64,000 bases of DNA from the NCBI RefSeq assembly GCF_006494715.1, contig NZ_CP041151.1, positions 3,906,001 through 3,970,000 on the forward strand, in the 5' to 3' direction. A model generated the notes under the pieces. It did no database searches and was not told the origin of the DNA. It was given only the letters and a program-made list of their open reading frames with translations. Below are positions 25,371-35,603 of the stretch, piece after piece (the first letter of the stretch is position 1; every line of letters begins with the position of its first letter). This stretch comes from Shewanella sp. SNU WT4 (lineage in GTDB: Bacteria > Pseudomonadota > Gammaproteobacteria > Enterobacterales > Shewanellaceae). The position numbers were made by a program, and so were the translations under genes.

Positions 25371-26384
25371 TCATGCGAGCGAGTTATTGGCTGGTGCCAT
25401 GACTAACACTAGCTTGCCGCTAAATTGGCGCGACGCAAAGACTTGGTGGGCTAACCTCACATCCCTTAACGCAAACGTCTGAAAAATGGGTAAGCTCAGG
25501 GGCTGAGTGGCAAATAAGGGCCAAACTTGGCGCAGTAACTGCTGGGCGATTTCGCCCTTGGCTTCATCAGATTGCGCCCGCAAGGTTGAAGCCACCCAAG
25601 TTAAGCGCCAACTCATTAATTTGAAGATATCCACTGTCACTTGCCTGCCCGTTTGGCAGGCAATAGAGACTAAGCGGCCTTCATAGGCCAGACTATCTAT
25701 GGCGGCGTTAAGCCACTGCCCACCTAACTGATCGAGTACTACATCCACCCCGCGCCCATGAGTTAAGGCGAGTACTTGGTCACTGATATTAGCGGCGTCG
25801 CCCCACAGCACGTCATCGGCGCCTAAATCTAGGCAATACTCACGCTTACTCTCAGAGCTCACTAAGGCAATGACCTTGACATCAAAGGCCTTAGCTAAGC
25901 GAATGGCTGCGCTACCTATGCCGCCAGAGGCGCCTAATACCAGTAAAGTCTCCCCCGCCTTAAGGCGGCCGCGCATAAACACATTGCCCCACACGGTAAA
26001 AAAGGTTTCTGGCAAGGCGGCAGCTTGGATGAGGGTTAATTCGTTAGGCACAGGTAAGCAGTGATTAGCATGAACCGTGACATACTCGCTATAACCGCCG
26101 CCCGCCACCAAAGCGCACACCTTATCACCAAGCTGCCAAGTGGTATGTGAACTGACATTCGCGCCCAAACCAACGATTTCGCCAGCGACTTCTAGCCCGA
26201 GTACTGCTGATGCTCCAGCGGGCTGCGGGTAATGACCTTGACGCTGCGCCATATCCGGCCCATTAATGCCGGCCGCTGCTACCTTGATTAACACTTGCAT
26301 GGCGCTTGGCCTAGGGATGGGCATTTCACTCAATGCCATCACCTCAACCCCACCTACTCCCTGACATGCCACATAATTCATCAT
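25371..26384 (-). CDS. Quinone oxidoreductase-like zinc-independent dehydrogenase (MDR superfamily)
   Basis: This 337-residue member of the medium-chain dehydrogenase superfamily is closest in pattern to the PIG3/QorA branch. It has an N-terminal GroES-like domain (AAAGINGPDMAQRQGHYPQP, LGLEVAGEIVGLG) and a Rossmann domain with GASGGIGSAAIRLAKAF at about residues 150-166. The second part of the fold follows (LGADDVL, VLDQLGGQWLN). The Cys/His ligands of the zinc enzymes are absent. It probably reduces quinones or other conjugated carbonyls with NADPH. GGGGAG precedes the start. A 24-bp palindrome lies about 50 bp upstream, suggesting repression by a dimeric regulator that is not encoded nearby. 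Confidence 0.82.
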   Translation of the reverse strand: MMNYVACQGVGGVEVMALSEMPIPRPSAMQVLIKVAAAGINGPDMAQRQGHYPQPAGASAVLGLEVAGEIVGLGANVSSHTTWQLGDKVCALVAGGGYSEYVTVHANHCLPVPNELTLIQAAALPETFFTVWGNVFMRGRLKAGETLLVLGASGGIGSAAIRLAKAFDVKVIALVSSESKREYCLDLGADDVLWGDAANISDQVLALTHGRGVDVVLDQLGGQWLNAAIDSLAYEGRLVSIACQTGRQVTVDIFKLMSWRLTWVASTLRAQSDEAKGEIAQQLLRQVWPLFATQPLSLPIFQTFALRDVRLAHQVFASRQFSGKLVLVMAPANNSLA

Positions 26385-26436
26385 TATGACTCCCCTTGTG
26401 CGAGACTTGCCTTGCTTAGCTTTTATCTATTAGTAG

Positions 26437-26460
26437 CATGCTTCTCTATTTAGAAGCATG
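26437..26460. promoter_or_regulatory. Palindromic site upstream of the quinone oxidoreductase gene
   Basis: Perfect 9-bp arms CATGCTTCT and AGAAGCATG are separated by 6 bp. The site is 53-76 bp upstream of the start codon, in the promoter region. It lacks a T run, so it is more like an operator than a terminator. Confidence 0.5.
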
Positions 26461-26491
26461 GTTAATAGCATGAGAGTGGCTAAATTCCAGC

Positions 26492-26521
26492 AAAAAAAAC
26501 CGCCGAATAACGGCGGTTTTA
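26492..26521 (-). terminator. Terminator of yedE-yedF
   Basis: On the minus strand AAAACCGCCG / CGGCGGTTTT forms a hairpin followed by eight Ts, about 27 bp after the yedF stop codon. Confidence 0.9.
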
Positions 26522-26547
26522 GTGAGTCATAAATCTAGCGCATAAGC

Positions 26548-26790
26548 TTATTTACGCAGTAAGAAGCGCACTAATGGCCCTTGCTGACTCAGAGATAACA
26601 CTTCATAACCATGATTTTTAGCATCTGTCGGTATGTTATTAATCGACTGCAAACAGTCAGTCACAACTTCTAACACTTGGCCACTGGCGAGCTGAGTCAT
26701 AGCTTCTAAAGTCGCTACCGCAGGATACGGGCAAGGCTCACCCATGATTTCTAATTGAAAATCGGCATTTGGCAAAGATGGTTGCTGCAT
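26548..26790 (-). CDS. yedF: TusA-family sulfurtransferase-like protein YedF
   Basis: This 80-residue protein of the TusA/SirA fold has the catalytic-type Cys in GEPCPYPAVATLEAM at about residue 20. YedF proteins accompany YedE and are associated with sulfur or selenium trafficking; the exact reaction is not established. A second Cys (TDCLQSINNIP) fits the YedF branch. It lies about 140 bp downstream of yedE on the same strand and ends before a strong terminator, so the pair is probably an operon. Confidence 0.85.
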   Translation of the reverse strand: MQQPSLPNADFQLEIMGEPCPYPAVATLEAMTQLASGQVLEVVTDCLQSINNIPTDAKNHGYEVLSLSQQGPLVRFLLRK

Positions 26791-26932
26791 AATATTTATC
26801 TCACTCTAGGACTGGTGCCAGTCACTATTTAATGGGGTGTCATGGATAAAGCCCGCATGATGAGCGCTTTATCCACTGAGATATTTGATCTCATACTTTA
26901 GACTGAGTTCAGTTTAAGTCATCGACCTAAAC

Positions 26933-28192
26933 TTAATGAGTCGCTGTGCTATTGGCTGCAGTAGCCGTTGCCACATTGACGCTTGCGGCATTGTCATTGG
27001 CTAGATTTCGATTCGCCATGGCGCGCTTAAAGAAATAACGCTCCCACAGTAAAATGGCGCCAAAAGATAAAGCTAATAATCCGTAGGTTAAGAGCACTCC
27101 GCCCCATGGACCTAACTCAGTCAATAAATTCAACTTAGGCCAGCTGGTCGCTAATGGCGTGGCTAAATCATCCCACCACCAAGCCAGTAAGATTGAGCCC
27201 AGAATATTACCAATACCGACATACCAAAAATGCACTTGTCCTTCCATAGCGCGATACATCCAGCCGGTTTCGCAGCCGCCAGCGAGCACTATGCCAAAGC
27301 CAAATAATAAACCGCCAATCACGGCATTAGGGCCTGCCCACATGATTTTTTGGGCAACGCCTTGATCAATAAAAGCAAACACACCAATGGCAGATACCGC
27401 CATCCCTAAAATAATGGCTTTGGCCATTTGGGTGCGACCGGTGATCCACATATCGCGAAATGCTGAGGTAAAGCAGATTTGAGCGCGCTCGATTAATAAA
27501 CCAAAACCAACACCAAACAGTAAGGCGAGCCCCAATTTGGGAGCATCAAATAAACTAATAATGCCCCACGCAACCAGCGCCACAAACAACATAATGCCTA
27601 AGCGGAACTGACGCTGACCTGAACTCATAGTCGTCGCTTTAATACTCTTATTGCCCGCGGTCAGTTTTAACGGCACACGTAACATGGGCAGCAAACAAAA
27701 GCGCGCTCCAGCATAAGAGCCAGCGGCGGTCGCTAGCGCAAACAACCAAGCATGAACGCTGAACTGCGGAATACCGGTAAAGAAGGCTGCTAAATTGCAG
27801 CCCATGGCTAAGCGCGCACCAAAGCCTGCGATCATGCCGCCAATTAAGGCTTGGGCAATGCGGCGTTTATGCTGCGGAAAACGCAGCTTAACATTGTTAG
27901 CCCACAAGGCTGCGGCCAAAGCGCCGCCAAACATGCCAATAAGCAACATGCCACCCACTCTATCAAGAGGCGTGCCCTTAAGCCCAATAATCTGAAAATA
28001 CTGCCACTGAGTCGGATCAATGCCAACGCCTTGTAATAAATGACCGCCCCAGCGCGTAAACTCCCCGGTGACAGCCCACAAGCTACCCGTTAGCCCAAAA
28101 AAATAGGTCGCCATAACCCCAGCGGCTATCACAGCTGGAATGGGTGACCAAAACTTAATTAAATAGGCTTGCTTGAATGCTTGCCAGCTCAT
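26933..28192 (-). CDS. yedE: YeeE/YedE family membrane transporter (YedE)
   Basis: This 419-residue protein of 8-10 hydrophobic segments shows the internal duplication of the YeeE/YedE family. The repeated signatures are GARLAMGCNLAAFFTGIP and VLAGGCETGWMYRAMEG, each with a conserved Cys next to Gly in a membrane helix. Relatives import thiosulfate or other sulfur species, and YedE has been proposed to move selenium compounds; the substrate here is unproven. I chose the ATG at MSWQAFKQAYL, 5 bp after GGAGAG. It is the first gene of the yedE-yedF pair. Confidence 0.86.
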   Translation of the reverse strand: MSWQAFKQAYLIKFWSPIPAVIAAGVMATYFFGLTGSLWAVTGEFTRWGGHLLQGVGIDPTQWQYFQIIGLKGTPLDRVGGMLLIGMFGGALAAALWANNVKLRFPQHKRRIAQALIGGMIAGFGARLAMGCNLAAFFTGIPQFSVHAWLFALATAAGSYAGARFCLLPMLRVPLKLTAGNKSIKATTMSSGQRQFRLGIMLFVALVAWGIISLFDAPKLGLALLFGVGFGLLIERAQICFTSAFRDMWITGRTQMAKAIILGMAVSAIGVFAFIDQGVAQKIMWAGPNAVIGGLLFGFGIVLAGGCETGWMYRAMEGQVHFWYVGIGNILGSILLAWWWDDLATPLATSWPKLNLLTELGPWGGVLLTYGLLALSFGAILLWERYFFKRAMANRNLANDNAASVNVATATAANSTATH

Positions 28193-28682
28193 GAAATCTC
28201 TCCGCACTAAATTGAGGGCGCATCATACGCGAAAATGGCCCGATCAATTGGCTTGAGATCGCGTTTATAAAACAAAATTCATCCAATTTAGCTGATGACT
28301 TGGCTAAGTGATTGATTTGATCTGGGCTTTGATCAGGTGATGGGATAAATAGAGGCGTTGCGAGTGGATCGCTATGTCGATCTAACAAGTTATCATTGCA
28401 GCTCGGTACCTGCGACCTCACCTTCACTGGCCGTAAAATCCCCCCATAAAATCAGACTAGATCGAATGCGGATCTCAGTGGTCGCTCAGGCCTTAGCTTG
28501 AGTCTTAAGTCTTGAGTTTTAAGTAACGACCGCGATCAGTTATTTGGCACGCAAATACAAACCTAAGCAAAAACTAAACTAAGGCATTACCTGATTGATA
28601 CTTGAGCCCCCAAGCGGCTAGCCCTTGTGTTAGCATGCACGCCGATAAATGACATCAACCCATGAGTAATAACGAGGACGGT
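28193..28682. other. Intergenic region between yedE and the DUF502 gene
   Basis: About 490 bp separate divergent genes and must hold both promoters. I saw no clear open frame with coding character; a 90-codon minus-strand frame here looks non-coding. A short imperfect repeat (CTTGAGTCTTAAGTCTTGAG) occurs at about 28497-28516. Confidence 0.4.
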
Positions 28683-29252
28683 ATGAAAGCAACCCTAACC
28701 CGCGGCCTGATGAATGTACTGCCGATGGCCTTAAGCCTATGGTTGTTTTGGTCACTATTTGAATCGCTAGATGCTTTAGGCGGCTTATTAATCAGCCTAG
28801 TGGGAGTGAAACCCTTTATTGGCACCGGCTTTATACTGGTTATCTTATTAGTGTTTATTGCTGGCTTATTATTTTCTGTCAGTCCCTTTGCTTGGGGCTG
28901 GCATAAAATCGAAACCGCTTTGATGCGCTTTCCGCTATTTAAATCTGTCTATGGCAGCATTCGCGACATAGCCTCATTAATGAATCGCGACGACAAACCC
29001 ACCAATCAGCAAGTGGTATTAGTCAAACAAGCTAATGGCGGTTATGTGGTGGGTTTTATCATGACAGATACTGTGCCGGCGCCGCTTAGCGCCGCCTTAG
29101 GTGATGATGATTGGGTGCCTGTGCTGTTTCAGTTGTCCTATCAAATGGCTGGCGTGACTAGCCTAGTGCGCCGCGCAGATCTAATCCCTGTGGATTGGCC
29201 ATTTGAAGATGCCATGCGCTTTAACTTAACCGCAGGCTTGTCTAAGTTGTAA
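28683..29252 (+). CDS. DUF502 family membrane protein
   Basis: This 189-residue protein shows the DUF502 pattern: an N-terminal MKATLTRGLMNVLPMALSLW helix, a second long hydrophobic helix at about 45-68 (GFILVILLVFIAGLLF), then a soluble part with PLFKSVYGSIRDI and VVLVKQANGGYVVGFIMTD. Two membrane passes are likely. The function of the family is unknown, with a link to membrane or cell-envelope homeostasis sometimes proposed. GAGG 5 bp before the chosen ATG supports the start over an ATG seven codons upstream. Confidence 0.82.
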   Translation: MKATLTRGLMNVLPMALSLWLFWSLFESLDALGGLLISLVGVKPFIGTGFILVILLVFIAGLLFSVSPFAWGWHKIETALMRFPLFKSVYGSIRDIASLMNRDDKPTNQQVVLVKQANGGYVVGFIMTDTVPAPLSAALGDDDWVPVLFQLSYQMAGVTSLVRRADLIPVDWPFEDAMRFNLTAGLSKL

Positions 29253-29404
29253 CGGCAGGACCGTTTAGCTTAACTGCCAAGTCGCAAGCATTAGTATCAT
29301 GCCCTCTGTGAGTGACTTTTAGCGACTTGCTAGCGTTAAGACATAATCGCTGAATCCACTATGATCAAAGCTATGGCTACACTCATAGAGCTAAGGGACT
29401 CGAT

Positions 29405-29815
29405 ATGACTAACACTCATTTACTCACTGCAAGCTGGGATCATTATCCAAGTGCGGCCAAAGCTTATCTTTTGGCACTTACGCAGCTTATCTATGAGGTT
29501 GCAAGCGAGCAACAATTCGGGGAAGTGGCCGCCAGCCTAAAATGGGGGCAAGTCAGCTTTACTGTCAAAGGCGGTAGTTCGGTGCGCTTGGACTGGACTA
29601 TTAACGCGCCCGAGCAAGTCGCCCTGTATTTTATCTGCCACACCCGCTTAGTTGACACTTTTAAACAACTCTACGGCGAGCAATTAATCTTGCAAGGCAA
29701 TCGCGCCATTATCCTGCCTTTAACGCAGCCCATACCTATCAACATATTACGCCACAGCATCAAGCTGACTTTTAGCTATCAGCGCATCAAACACTTGCCT
29801 TTGCTTGGGTGTTAA
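29405..29815 (+). CDS. DUF1801 (YdhG-like) family protein
   Basis: This 136-residue cytoplasmic protein has the family features ASLKWGQVSFTVKGGSSVRL, ALYFICHTRLVDTFKQLYG and LQGNRAIILPL, then a C-terminal helix with LTFSYQR. DUF1801 proteins have a small alpha/beta fold and no known activity. It is monocistronic, about 150 bp after the DUF502 gene. Confidence 0.7.
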   Translation: MTNTHLLTASWDHYPSAAKAYLLALTQLIYEVASEQQFGEVAASLKWGQVSFTVKGGSSVRLDWTINAPEQVALYFICHTRLVDTFKQLYGEQLILQGNRAIILPLTQPIPINILRHSIKLTFSYQRIKHLPLLGC

Positions 29816-29940
29816 TCTTGCGGGGGACTAGACAAAATAATGGATGATATTTAGAGTCACAATTCACTCAAATAAAAACAATTGAGCATTCATGGAGCCT
29901 GATGTCATAACGGCACACTTGCATAATTTTGTCTGAGCTT

Positions 29941-30312
29941 ATGAACATAGTCCGCACATTTTTGCTGTTATTAATAGCGATAAGCCCTGCACTACATGCA
30001 GATACTTGCTCTGTTACTGAAGATGATATTGTCGGCGCTTGGAGTCAGCAAGGTGAACAAGGATTTTTCGAGGAATTTGCACTTACATCAGACTCAAGTT
30101 CAGGCGTAAAAGATTTCAACTCATGGCTTCATCATAGACCAGAGCTAGTCAACGCCGCCTGGGAGTTCAAAGATTGCCAACTCATTATCACGCCGCGCAG
30201 CAATGAATTCCCGTCCTTTCAACTCAATATTCTTAGCCTTAAAGAAAATGCACTGCAACTACAAGATGAGTCCGAAGATTTACCATCAGTGTATAAGCGG
30301 ATTTTGAATTAG
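29941..30312 (+). CDS. Small secreted protein, unknown
   Basis: This protein of about 123 residues has a clear signal peptide (MNIVRTFLLLLIAISPALHA) and a mature start DTCSVTEDDIVGAW. The mature part has two Cys (DTCSV and FKDCQLI) that could form a disulfide in the periplasm. The opening DDIVGAWSQQGEQG resembles lipocalin-like or META-type small beta-barrels that begin with a G-x-W motif; this is only a structural guess. A TTG four codons earlier is an alternative start. No recognised family. Confidence 0.55.
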   Translation: MNIVRTFLLLLIAISPALHADTCSVTEDDIVGAWSQQGEQGFFEEFALTSDSSSGVKDFNSWLHHRPELVNAAWEFKDCQLIITPRSNEFPSFQLNILSLKENALQLQDESEDLPSVYKRILN

Positions 30313-30389
30313 CCTAAATAACTGTGGATATTGCCATCAAATATTAAAGCTGCGAAATCATAGAACTTAAGCGAAAATTTTTACCCTCA

Positions 30390-30420
30390 AAAAACAAAAC
30401 CCAGCGCTAGGGCTGGGCTT
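30390..30420 (-). terminator. Terminator of ssb
   Basis: On the minus strand CCCAGC / GCTGGG forms a hairpin followed by TTTTGTTTTTT, about 30 bp after the ssb stop. Confidence 0.85.
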
Positions 30421-30449
30421 TATATTCATAATCGTTCAGCAAAACTGAT

Positions 30450-31130
30450 CTAGAACGGGATATCGTCATCCCAACCCTCATCTAAATCTGGGGTATAGTT
30501 TTGCTGTGGTGCAGCAGCTGGCGCGGCTTGTGGCTTAGGCGCTGGACGCTGTTGCATTGGCGCAGATTGCTGCGGTGCACTTTGCTGTGGCGCTTGGTAA
30601 GCTGGCGCGGCAGGAGCAGATTGATAGTTCTGCTGTGGCTGCTGGTAAGCTTGCTGCGGAGCACTTTGCTGTGGCGCTTGATAATTCTGCTGTGGCTGCT
30701 GATAACCTTGGTTAGCCGGCTGGCCAGCAAACTGGTTATTCTGACCACCAAAATTGCCAGCCGCTTGACCTGGTTGACCTTGTGGACGGCCACCCAGCAT
30801 TTGCATGCTACCGCTTTGATCTACCACGATTTCAGTAGAATATCTGTCTTGACCACTTTGGTCTTTCCACTTGCGAGTCTGCAGCTTGCCTTCCACGTAG
30901 ACTTGCGAACCTTTGCGCAGGTATTCACCGGCAATTTCAGCTAACTTGCCGAAAAACACCACACGGTGCCATTCAGTTCTTTCTTGCTGCTGTCCTTGCT
31001 GATCTTTCCACGATTCACTAGTGGCCACTGTGATGTTGGCCACTGCATTGCCATTTGGCATGTAGCGCACTTCAGGATCTTGTCCTAAATTACCTACCAG
31101 AATCACTTTATTCACACCGCGACTGGCCAT
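30450..31130 (-). CDS. ssb: Single-stranded DNA-binding protein
   Basis: SSB coats single-stranded DNA in replication, repair and recombination. The OB-fold of about 112 residues is clear ([64 protein letters not shown]). The linker of about 100 residues is extremely rich in Gln, Pro, Ala and Tyr with repeated QQNYQ and APQQSAPQQ units, and makes the protein (226 residues) longer than E. coli SSB (178). The protein-interaction tip [12 protein letters not shown] is intact. It lies 30 bp downstream of the stop of the MFS carrier gene on the same strand. Confidence 0.97.
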   Translation of the reverse strand: MASRGVNKVILVGNLGQDPEVRYMPNGNAVANITVATSESWKDQQGQQQERTEWHRVVFFGKLAEIAGEYLRKGSQVYVEGKLQTRKWKDQSGQDRYSTEIVVDQSGSMQMLGGRPQGQPGQAAGNFGGQNNQFAGQPANQGYQQPQQNYQAPQQSAPQQAYQQPQQNYQSAPAAPAYQAPQQSAPQQSAPMQQRPAPKPQAAPAAAPQQNYTPDLDEGWDDDIPF

Positions 31131-31161
31131 TTAACTCTCCGCTCAATTCAAAAAAATCAGT

Positions 31162-32529
31162 CTAATTGACAAAGCCTAACACAGCTCGGGCTTGTCTCAA
31201 ATCGAAATGCTCTTCAACTTTTAGGTAGGCAACTTTTTCTTCCAATACAACAATGGCTTCGGCAACACCGTCCAGTTCAGATAATTGCATGGCCAGTTTT
31301 TTAGCCTCAGCTGTGCTCGAGACTTCTGCCGCTAAAGTATAACTTTTTAGCATCACAGGATTAGCCATACCTAAGGTAATGATGAGCCACAGCACTACTA
31401 ACGCCGCAGCCAGTAAAAACACTCCGGTCGCCCCCAGCAATTGATAAGCGCCGCCGCCGAGTAAACCACCACAAAACGCCCCTAAAAACTGACTGGTAGA
31501 ATAAACGCCCATGGCAGTGCCTTTTTCACCCACAGGGCAAAACTTGGCAATTAAGCTAGGTAGTGAGGCTTCAAGGTAGTTAAAACCAGTAAAAAATAGC
31601 AATAAGGCTAATGCCAATGCCCATAAGGTGGTGGGCAGCGCAGCTAACAACAATAAAGCAGTTAACAGTAATCCCAGCGCAATTTGAAACATGCCGCGAG
31701 CCGTTTTCTTTTTAGCGCTGATAATAATCAGCGGCACCATCAAGATAAACGCGCCAACAAAGGTCGGGAAGTACAATAACCAGTGCTGCTCTTTAACAAG
31801 GCCTGCATCGACTAAACCGAGCGGTAAGGCCACAAACACGGCCGTTAAAATCAAATGCAGTAAAAAGATACCCGCATCTAGGCGTACCAATTGGCTGTTT
31901 TGCAGCATCTGTTTGATTTTGGCGGGCGCCGCTAAGGTATCGCCTTTAGGCGCCTGACTAATAGGGTTTGGCACAAACAAATACACTATGGCAATGCCGA
32001 CTAACGCCAGCACAGCGGTTAGTGCAAACAGACCGCTAAGCCCCATATGTTCAGCCACTATCGGCCCCATCAATAACGACAGCGCGAACGATAAGCCGAT
32101 ACACATGCCAATAATCGCCATGACTTTAGTGCGTTGCTCATCACGACTCAAATCAGCGGCTAGCGCTAATACCGCGGCGGCAATGGCGCCCATGCCTTGC
32201 ACGGCGCGGCCAAACACTACCCCATAAATTGAGTCGGCCATGGCCGCTATAACAGAGCCAATGGCAAATATGATAAGGCCACCAATAATCACCGGCTTGC
32301 GGCCGATTTTATCAGACAATATGCCCATGGGAATTTGTAACACGGCTTGGGTGAGGCCATAAGCGCCAATGGCGATTCCGACCCACAAGGGGCTAAATCC
32401 GGTGAGGTGTTGGCCATATAAGGCGAACACCGGCATGATCATAAACAAACCCATCATGCGTAAGCCAAAGATACTAGCGAGGGAAAACGCCACCTTCTTT
32501 TCCGTTGCCGAAAGACCGTTTGCGGCCAT
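31162..32529 (-). CDS. YajR-type major facilitator superfamily transporter
   Basis: This 455-residue MFS carrier has twelve helices, the motif-A sequence GILSDKIGRKPVIIGG between helices 2 and 3, and a C-terminal soluble domain of about 65 residues (SSTAEAKKLAMQLSELDGV, then AIVVLEEKVAYLKVEEHFD) like the ferredoxin-fold YAM domain of E. coli YajR. The substrate of YajR is unknown. The gene is immediately upstream of ssb on the same strand and divergent from uvrA, an order that I recall from Shewanella genomes. Confidence 0.85.
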   Translation of the reverse strand: MAANGLSATEKKVAFSLASIFGLRMMGLFMIMPVFALYGQHLTGFSPLWVGIAIGAYGLTQAVLQIPMGILSDKIGRKPVIIGGLIIFAIGSVIAAMADSIYGVVFGRAVQGMGAIAAAVLALAADLSRDEQRTKVMAIIGMCIGLSFALSLLMGPIVAEHMGLSGLFALTAVLALVGIAIVYLFVPNPISQAPKGDTLAAPAKIKQMLQNSQLVRLDAGIFLLHLILTAVFVALPLGLVDAGLVKEQHWLLYFPTFVGAFILMVPLIIISAKKKTARGMFQIALGLLLTALLLLAALPTTLWALALALLLFFTGFNYLEASLPSLIAKFCPVGEKGTAMGVYSTSQFLGAFCGGLLGGGAYQLLGATGVFLLAAALVVLWLIITLGMANPVMLKSYTLAAEVSSTAEAKKLAMQLSELDGVAEAIVVLEEKVAYLKVEEHFDLRQARAVLGFVN

Positions 32530-32777
32530 GAGACTGCCCTGTACTGAGATAAATTTTTAGTTGGCGGATAGTAGCATAGCCACAAATGATCCCCAAGCAG
32601 CCCAAATAGGCTTAACTCACAAGATATCAAGTTGATGTACCACGCCCGAGAGTAAACGCTTATCTAGAGGGGCGATTGAGGCGATGCAAATTTACTCGCG
32701 TTTTTGCTAGCAACTCCTCGGCTAAACTGTGCAATACTAATACACTTTTTTTGACTCTACAGGAGCTGCAGCGAACG

Positions 32778-35603
32778 ATGGACACGATTGAAATACGTGG
32801 TGCCCGCACCCATAACCTGAAGAACATAAATCTAACCATTCCTCGAGATAAGCTGATTGTGATCACAGGCTTATCTGGTTCCGGCAAATCATCTCTGGCC
32901 TTTGATACCTTGTATGCTGAAGGGCAGCGCCGTTATGTTGAGTCATTATCGGCCTATGCGCGCCAGTTCTTGAGCTTGATGGAAAAACCGGACGTTGATC
33001 ATATTGAAGGCTTAAGCCCTGCGATTTCTATCGAGCAGAAATCAACCTCGCATAATCCGCGCTCAACGGTTGGCACTATTACTGAGATTTACGATTACCT
33101 GCGCCTGCTGTTTGCCCGCGTCGGTGAACCGCGCTGCCCAACCCACGGCGAGCCATTAGCCGCGCAAACTGTCAGCCAAATGGTCGATAAAGTGCTGGAG
33201 ATGCCAGAAGGCAGCAAATTAATGCTGCTCGCGCCTGTCGTTAAAGCCCGCAAAGGCGAGCACGTTAAACTACTCGAAAGCTTGGCGGCTCAAGGCTATA
33301 TTCGCGCCCGTATTGATGGCGAAGTGTGTGATTTATCTGACCCACCAACCTTAGATTTACACATTAAACACACCATTGAAGTGGTGGTTGACCGCTTTAA
33401 AGTGCGCGATGATATGCAGCAGCGCTTAGCAGAATCCTTTGAAACTACCTTAGCTTTATCGGGCGGCATAGCCACTATCGCGCCGATGGAAGGTGATGGT
33501 GAAGAACTCGTGTTTTCCGCCAACTTTGCCTGTAGCCAATGCGGTTACTCGATTGCTGAATTAGAGCCGCGCATTTTCTCGTTTAACAATCCGGCCGGCG
33601 CGTGCCAGACCTGTGATGGCCTCGGCGTTCAAACCTTCTTTGATCCGCAGCGGGTTATCACTAATACCGACTTATCTTTAGCGGGCGGAGCCATTCGTGG
33701 CTGGGATCGTCGTAACTTCTATTATTTCCAAATGCTGACCTCGTTAGCCGAGCATTACGGTTTTAATGTTGAAGTGCCATTTTCTGAGCTCAGCGACAAC
33801 GTTAAAAAGATCGTGTTATTTGGCTCGGGCAAAGACAGTATTTCGTTTAAATACATTAATGATAAAGGCGATGTGGTGGTTCGTAATCACCCGTTTGAAG
33901 GCATCATTAATAATATGCAGCGCCGCTATAAAGAAACTGAATCTAACTCAGTGCGCGATGAGTTATCTAAATACATAGCCACTCAGCCGTGCCCAAGTTG
34001 CGGCGGCTCGCGCCTCAAAGAAGAAGCGCGCCATGTATTTATCAACGATATTAATTTGCCAACCTTAACCTTCTGGTCGATTGGCGAAACCATGAGTTAT
34101 TTTGAGCAGCTGCAATTTAGTGGTCAAAAGGCGCAAATCGCTGAAAAGATTTTAAAAGAAGTACGCGATCGCTTGGGCTTCTTAGTCAATGTCGGCCTGA
34201 ATTATTTAAGCTTATCGCGCTCGGCCGAAACCTTATCAGGCGGTGAAGCGCAGCGTATTCGCTTAGCCAGCCAAATTGGTGCTGGACTTGTGGGCGTAAT
34301 GTATGTTCTTGATGAGCCTTCCATTGGTTTACATCAACGCGATAACGAGCGCTTATTAGGCACACTCAAGCACTTACGCGATCTTGGCAATACCGTGATA
34401 GTGGTTGAGCATGATGAAGATGCTATCCGCATGGCCGATCATATTATCGATATCGGCCCTGGCGCTGGCGTGCATGGCGGTGAAGTCATTTGTGATGGCT
34501 CGCTTGAGGACATAATAAACTGCGAACAATCTGTGACAGGCCAGTACATTAGTGGTCGCAAGCAAATTGAAGTCAGTGTCGCGCGCACGCCCATGGATCC
34601 TAAGCAAGTGATTGAGCTTTATGGTGCCACTGGCAATAACCTCAAGAGTGTTGATTTAACTATTCCGATTGGTTTACTAACCTGCGTGACCGGTGTCTCT
34701 GGCTCAGGTAAATCGACCCTGATTAACGATACCTTCTTTAAGATTGCCCATCGCATGCTCAATGGCGCTACCGTCGATGAGCCCGCGCCCTATGACAAAA
34801 TTGTTGGCATGGAACTGTGCGATAAAGTAGTCGATATCGATCAAAGCCCCATTGGCCGCACGCCGCGCTCCAACCCCGCCACTTATACCGGCATTTTTAC
34901 TCCTATTCGTGAGCTGTTTTCTGGCACCCAAGAATCCCGCAGCCGCGGTTATCAACCAGGGCGTTTCTCGTTTAACGTTAAGGGCGGGCGCTGCGAAGCG
35001 TGCCAAGGCGATGGTTTGATTAAGGTTGAAATGCACTTTTTACCCGACGTATACGTGCCTTGCGATACCTGTAAGGGTAAGCGTTATAACCGCGAAACCT
35101 TAGAAGTGCGTTACAAGAACAAGAATATTCACGAAGTGCTGCAAATGACCGTCGAAGAAGCCCGCGTCTTCTTTGATGCTGTGCCTGCCATAGCCCGTAA
35201 GTTGCAAACCTTAATGGATGTGGGCTTGTCGTATATTCGCTTAGGTCAAAGCGCCACGACGTTATCGGGCGGTGAAGCGCAGCGGGTCAAACTGGCTAAA
35301 GAGCTATCTAAGCGCGATACCGGTAAAACCTTATACATTTTAGATGAGCCGACCACAGGGTTACACTTTGCTGATATTCAGTTGTTGCTCGATGTATTGC
35401 ATCGTCTAAAATCACAAGGTAATACCATAGTTGTGATTGAGCATAACCTCGATGTGATTAAAACCGCTGACTGGATTATCGATATGGGACCTGAAGGTGG
35501 CGCCGGTGGTGGTACCATTTTAGTGGCTGGCACCCCAGAACAAGTCGCCGCCCATCCTGAGTCACATACAGCTCGATTCTTGCGACCTATGCTGCAGAAA
35601 TAA
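32778..35603 (+). CDS. uvrA: Excinuclease ABC subunit A
   Basis: UvrA is the damage-sensing ATPase of nucleotide excision repair. This 941-residue protein has two ABC ATPase modules: Walker [21 protein letters not shown] near residue 31 and [13 protein letters not shown] near 640; ABC signatures [16 protein letters not shown] and [16 protein letters not shown]; Walker B regions [11 protein letters not shown] and [11 protein letters not shown]; and zinc motifs CSQCGYS...CQTCDG and CEACQGDG...CDTCKG. The start [17 protein letters not shown] is the family's usual one; AGGAG lies 12 bp upstream, somewhat far. I found no convincing LexA box in the upstream 200 bp. Confidence 0.97.
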   Translation: MDTIEIRGARTHNLKNINLTIPRDKLIVITGLSGSGKSSLAFDTLYAEGQRRYVESLSAYARQFLSLMEKPDVDHIEGLSPAISIEQKSTSHNPRSTVGTITEIYDYLRLLFARVGEPRCPTHGEPLAAQTVSQMVDKVLEMPEGSKLMLLAPVVKARKGEHVKLLESLAAQGYIRARIDGEVCDLSDPPTLDLHIKHTIEVVVDRFKVRDDMQQRLAESFETTLALSGGIATIAPMEGDGEELVFSANFACSQCGYSIAELEPRIFSFNNPAGACQTCDGLGVQTFFDPQRVITNTDLSLAGGAIRGWDRRNFYYFQMLTSLAEHYGFNVEVPFSELSDNVKKIVLFGSGKDSISFKYINDKGDVVVRNHPFEGIINNMQRRYKETESNSVRDELSKYIATQPCPSCGGSRLKEEARHVFINDINLPTLTFWSIGETMSYFEQLQFSGQKAQIAEKILKEVRDRLGFLVNVGLNYLSLSRSAETLSGGEAQRIRLASQIGAGLVGVMYVLDEPSIGLHQRDNERLLGTLKHLRDLGNTVIVVEHDEDAIRMADHIIDIGPGAGVHGGEVICDGSLEDIINCEQSVTGQYISGRKQIEVSVARTPMDPKQVIELYGATGNNLKSVDLTIPIGLLTCVTGVSGSGKSTLINDTFFKIAHRMLNGATVDEPAPYDKIVGMELCDKVVDIDQSPIGRTPRSNPATYTGIFTPIRELFSGTQESRSRGYQPGRFSFNVKGGRCEACQGDGLIKVEMHFLPDVYVPCDTCKGKRYNRETLEVRYKNKNIHEVLQMTVEEARVFFDAVPAIARKLQTLMDVGLSYIRLGQSATTLSGGEAQRVKLAKELSKRDTGKTLYILDEPTTGLHFADIQLLLDVLHRLKSQGNTIVVIEHNLDVIKTADWIIDMGPEGGAGGGTILVAGTPEQVAAHPESHTARFLRPMLQK

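Noticed and set aside
28155..28427. 90-codon minus-strand frame upstream of yedE
   Set aside because: It overlaps the start of yedE, lacks coding character and has no homologue that I recognise.
30500..30760. Repeats in ssb considered as a CRISPR or other array
   Set aside because: The units are degenerate, in frame, and encode the Q/P-rich linker; there are no spacers.
30501..30944. Plus-strand Leu/Trp-rich frame opposite ssb
   Set aside because: It is the complement of the Gln/Pro-rich SSB linker repeats.
32700..32777. Possible LexA (SOS) box before uvrA at ACTGTGCAATACTAATACAC
   Set aside because: The CTGT half has no ACAG at the required 8-bp spacing. uvrA may still be SOS-controlled, but no box can be supported here.
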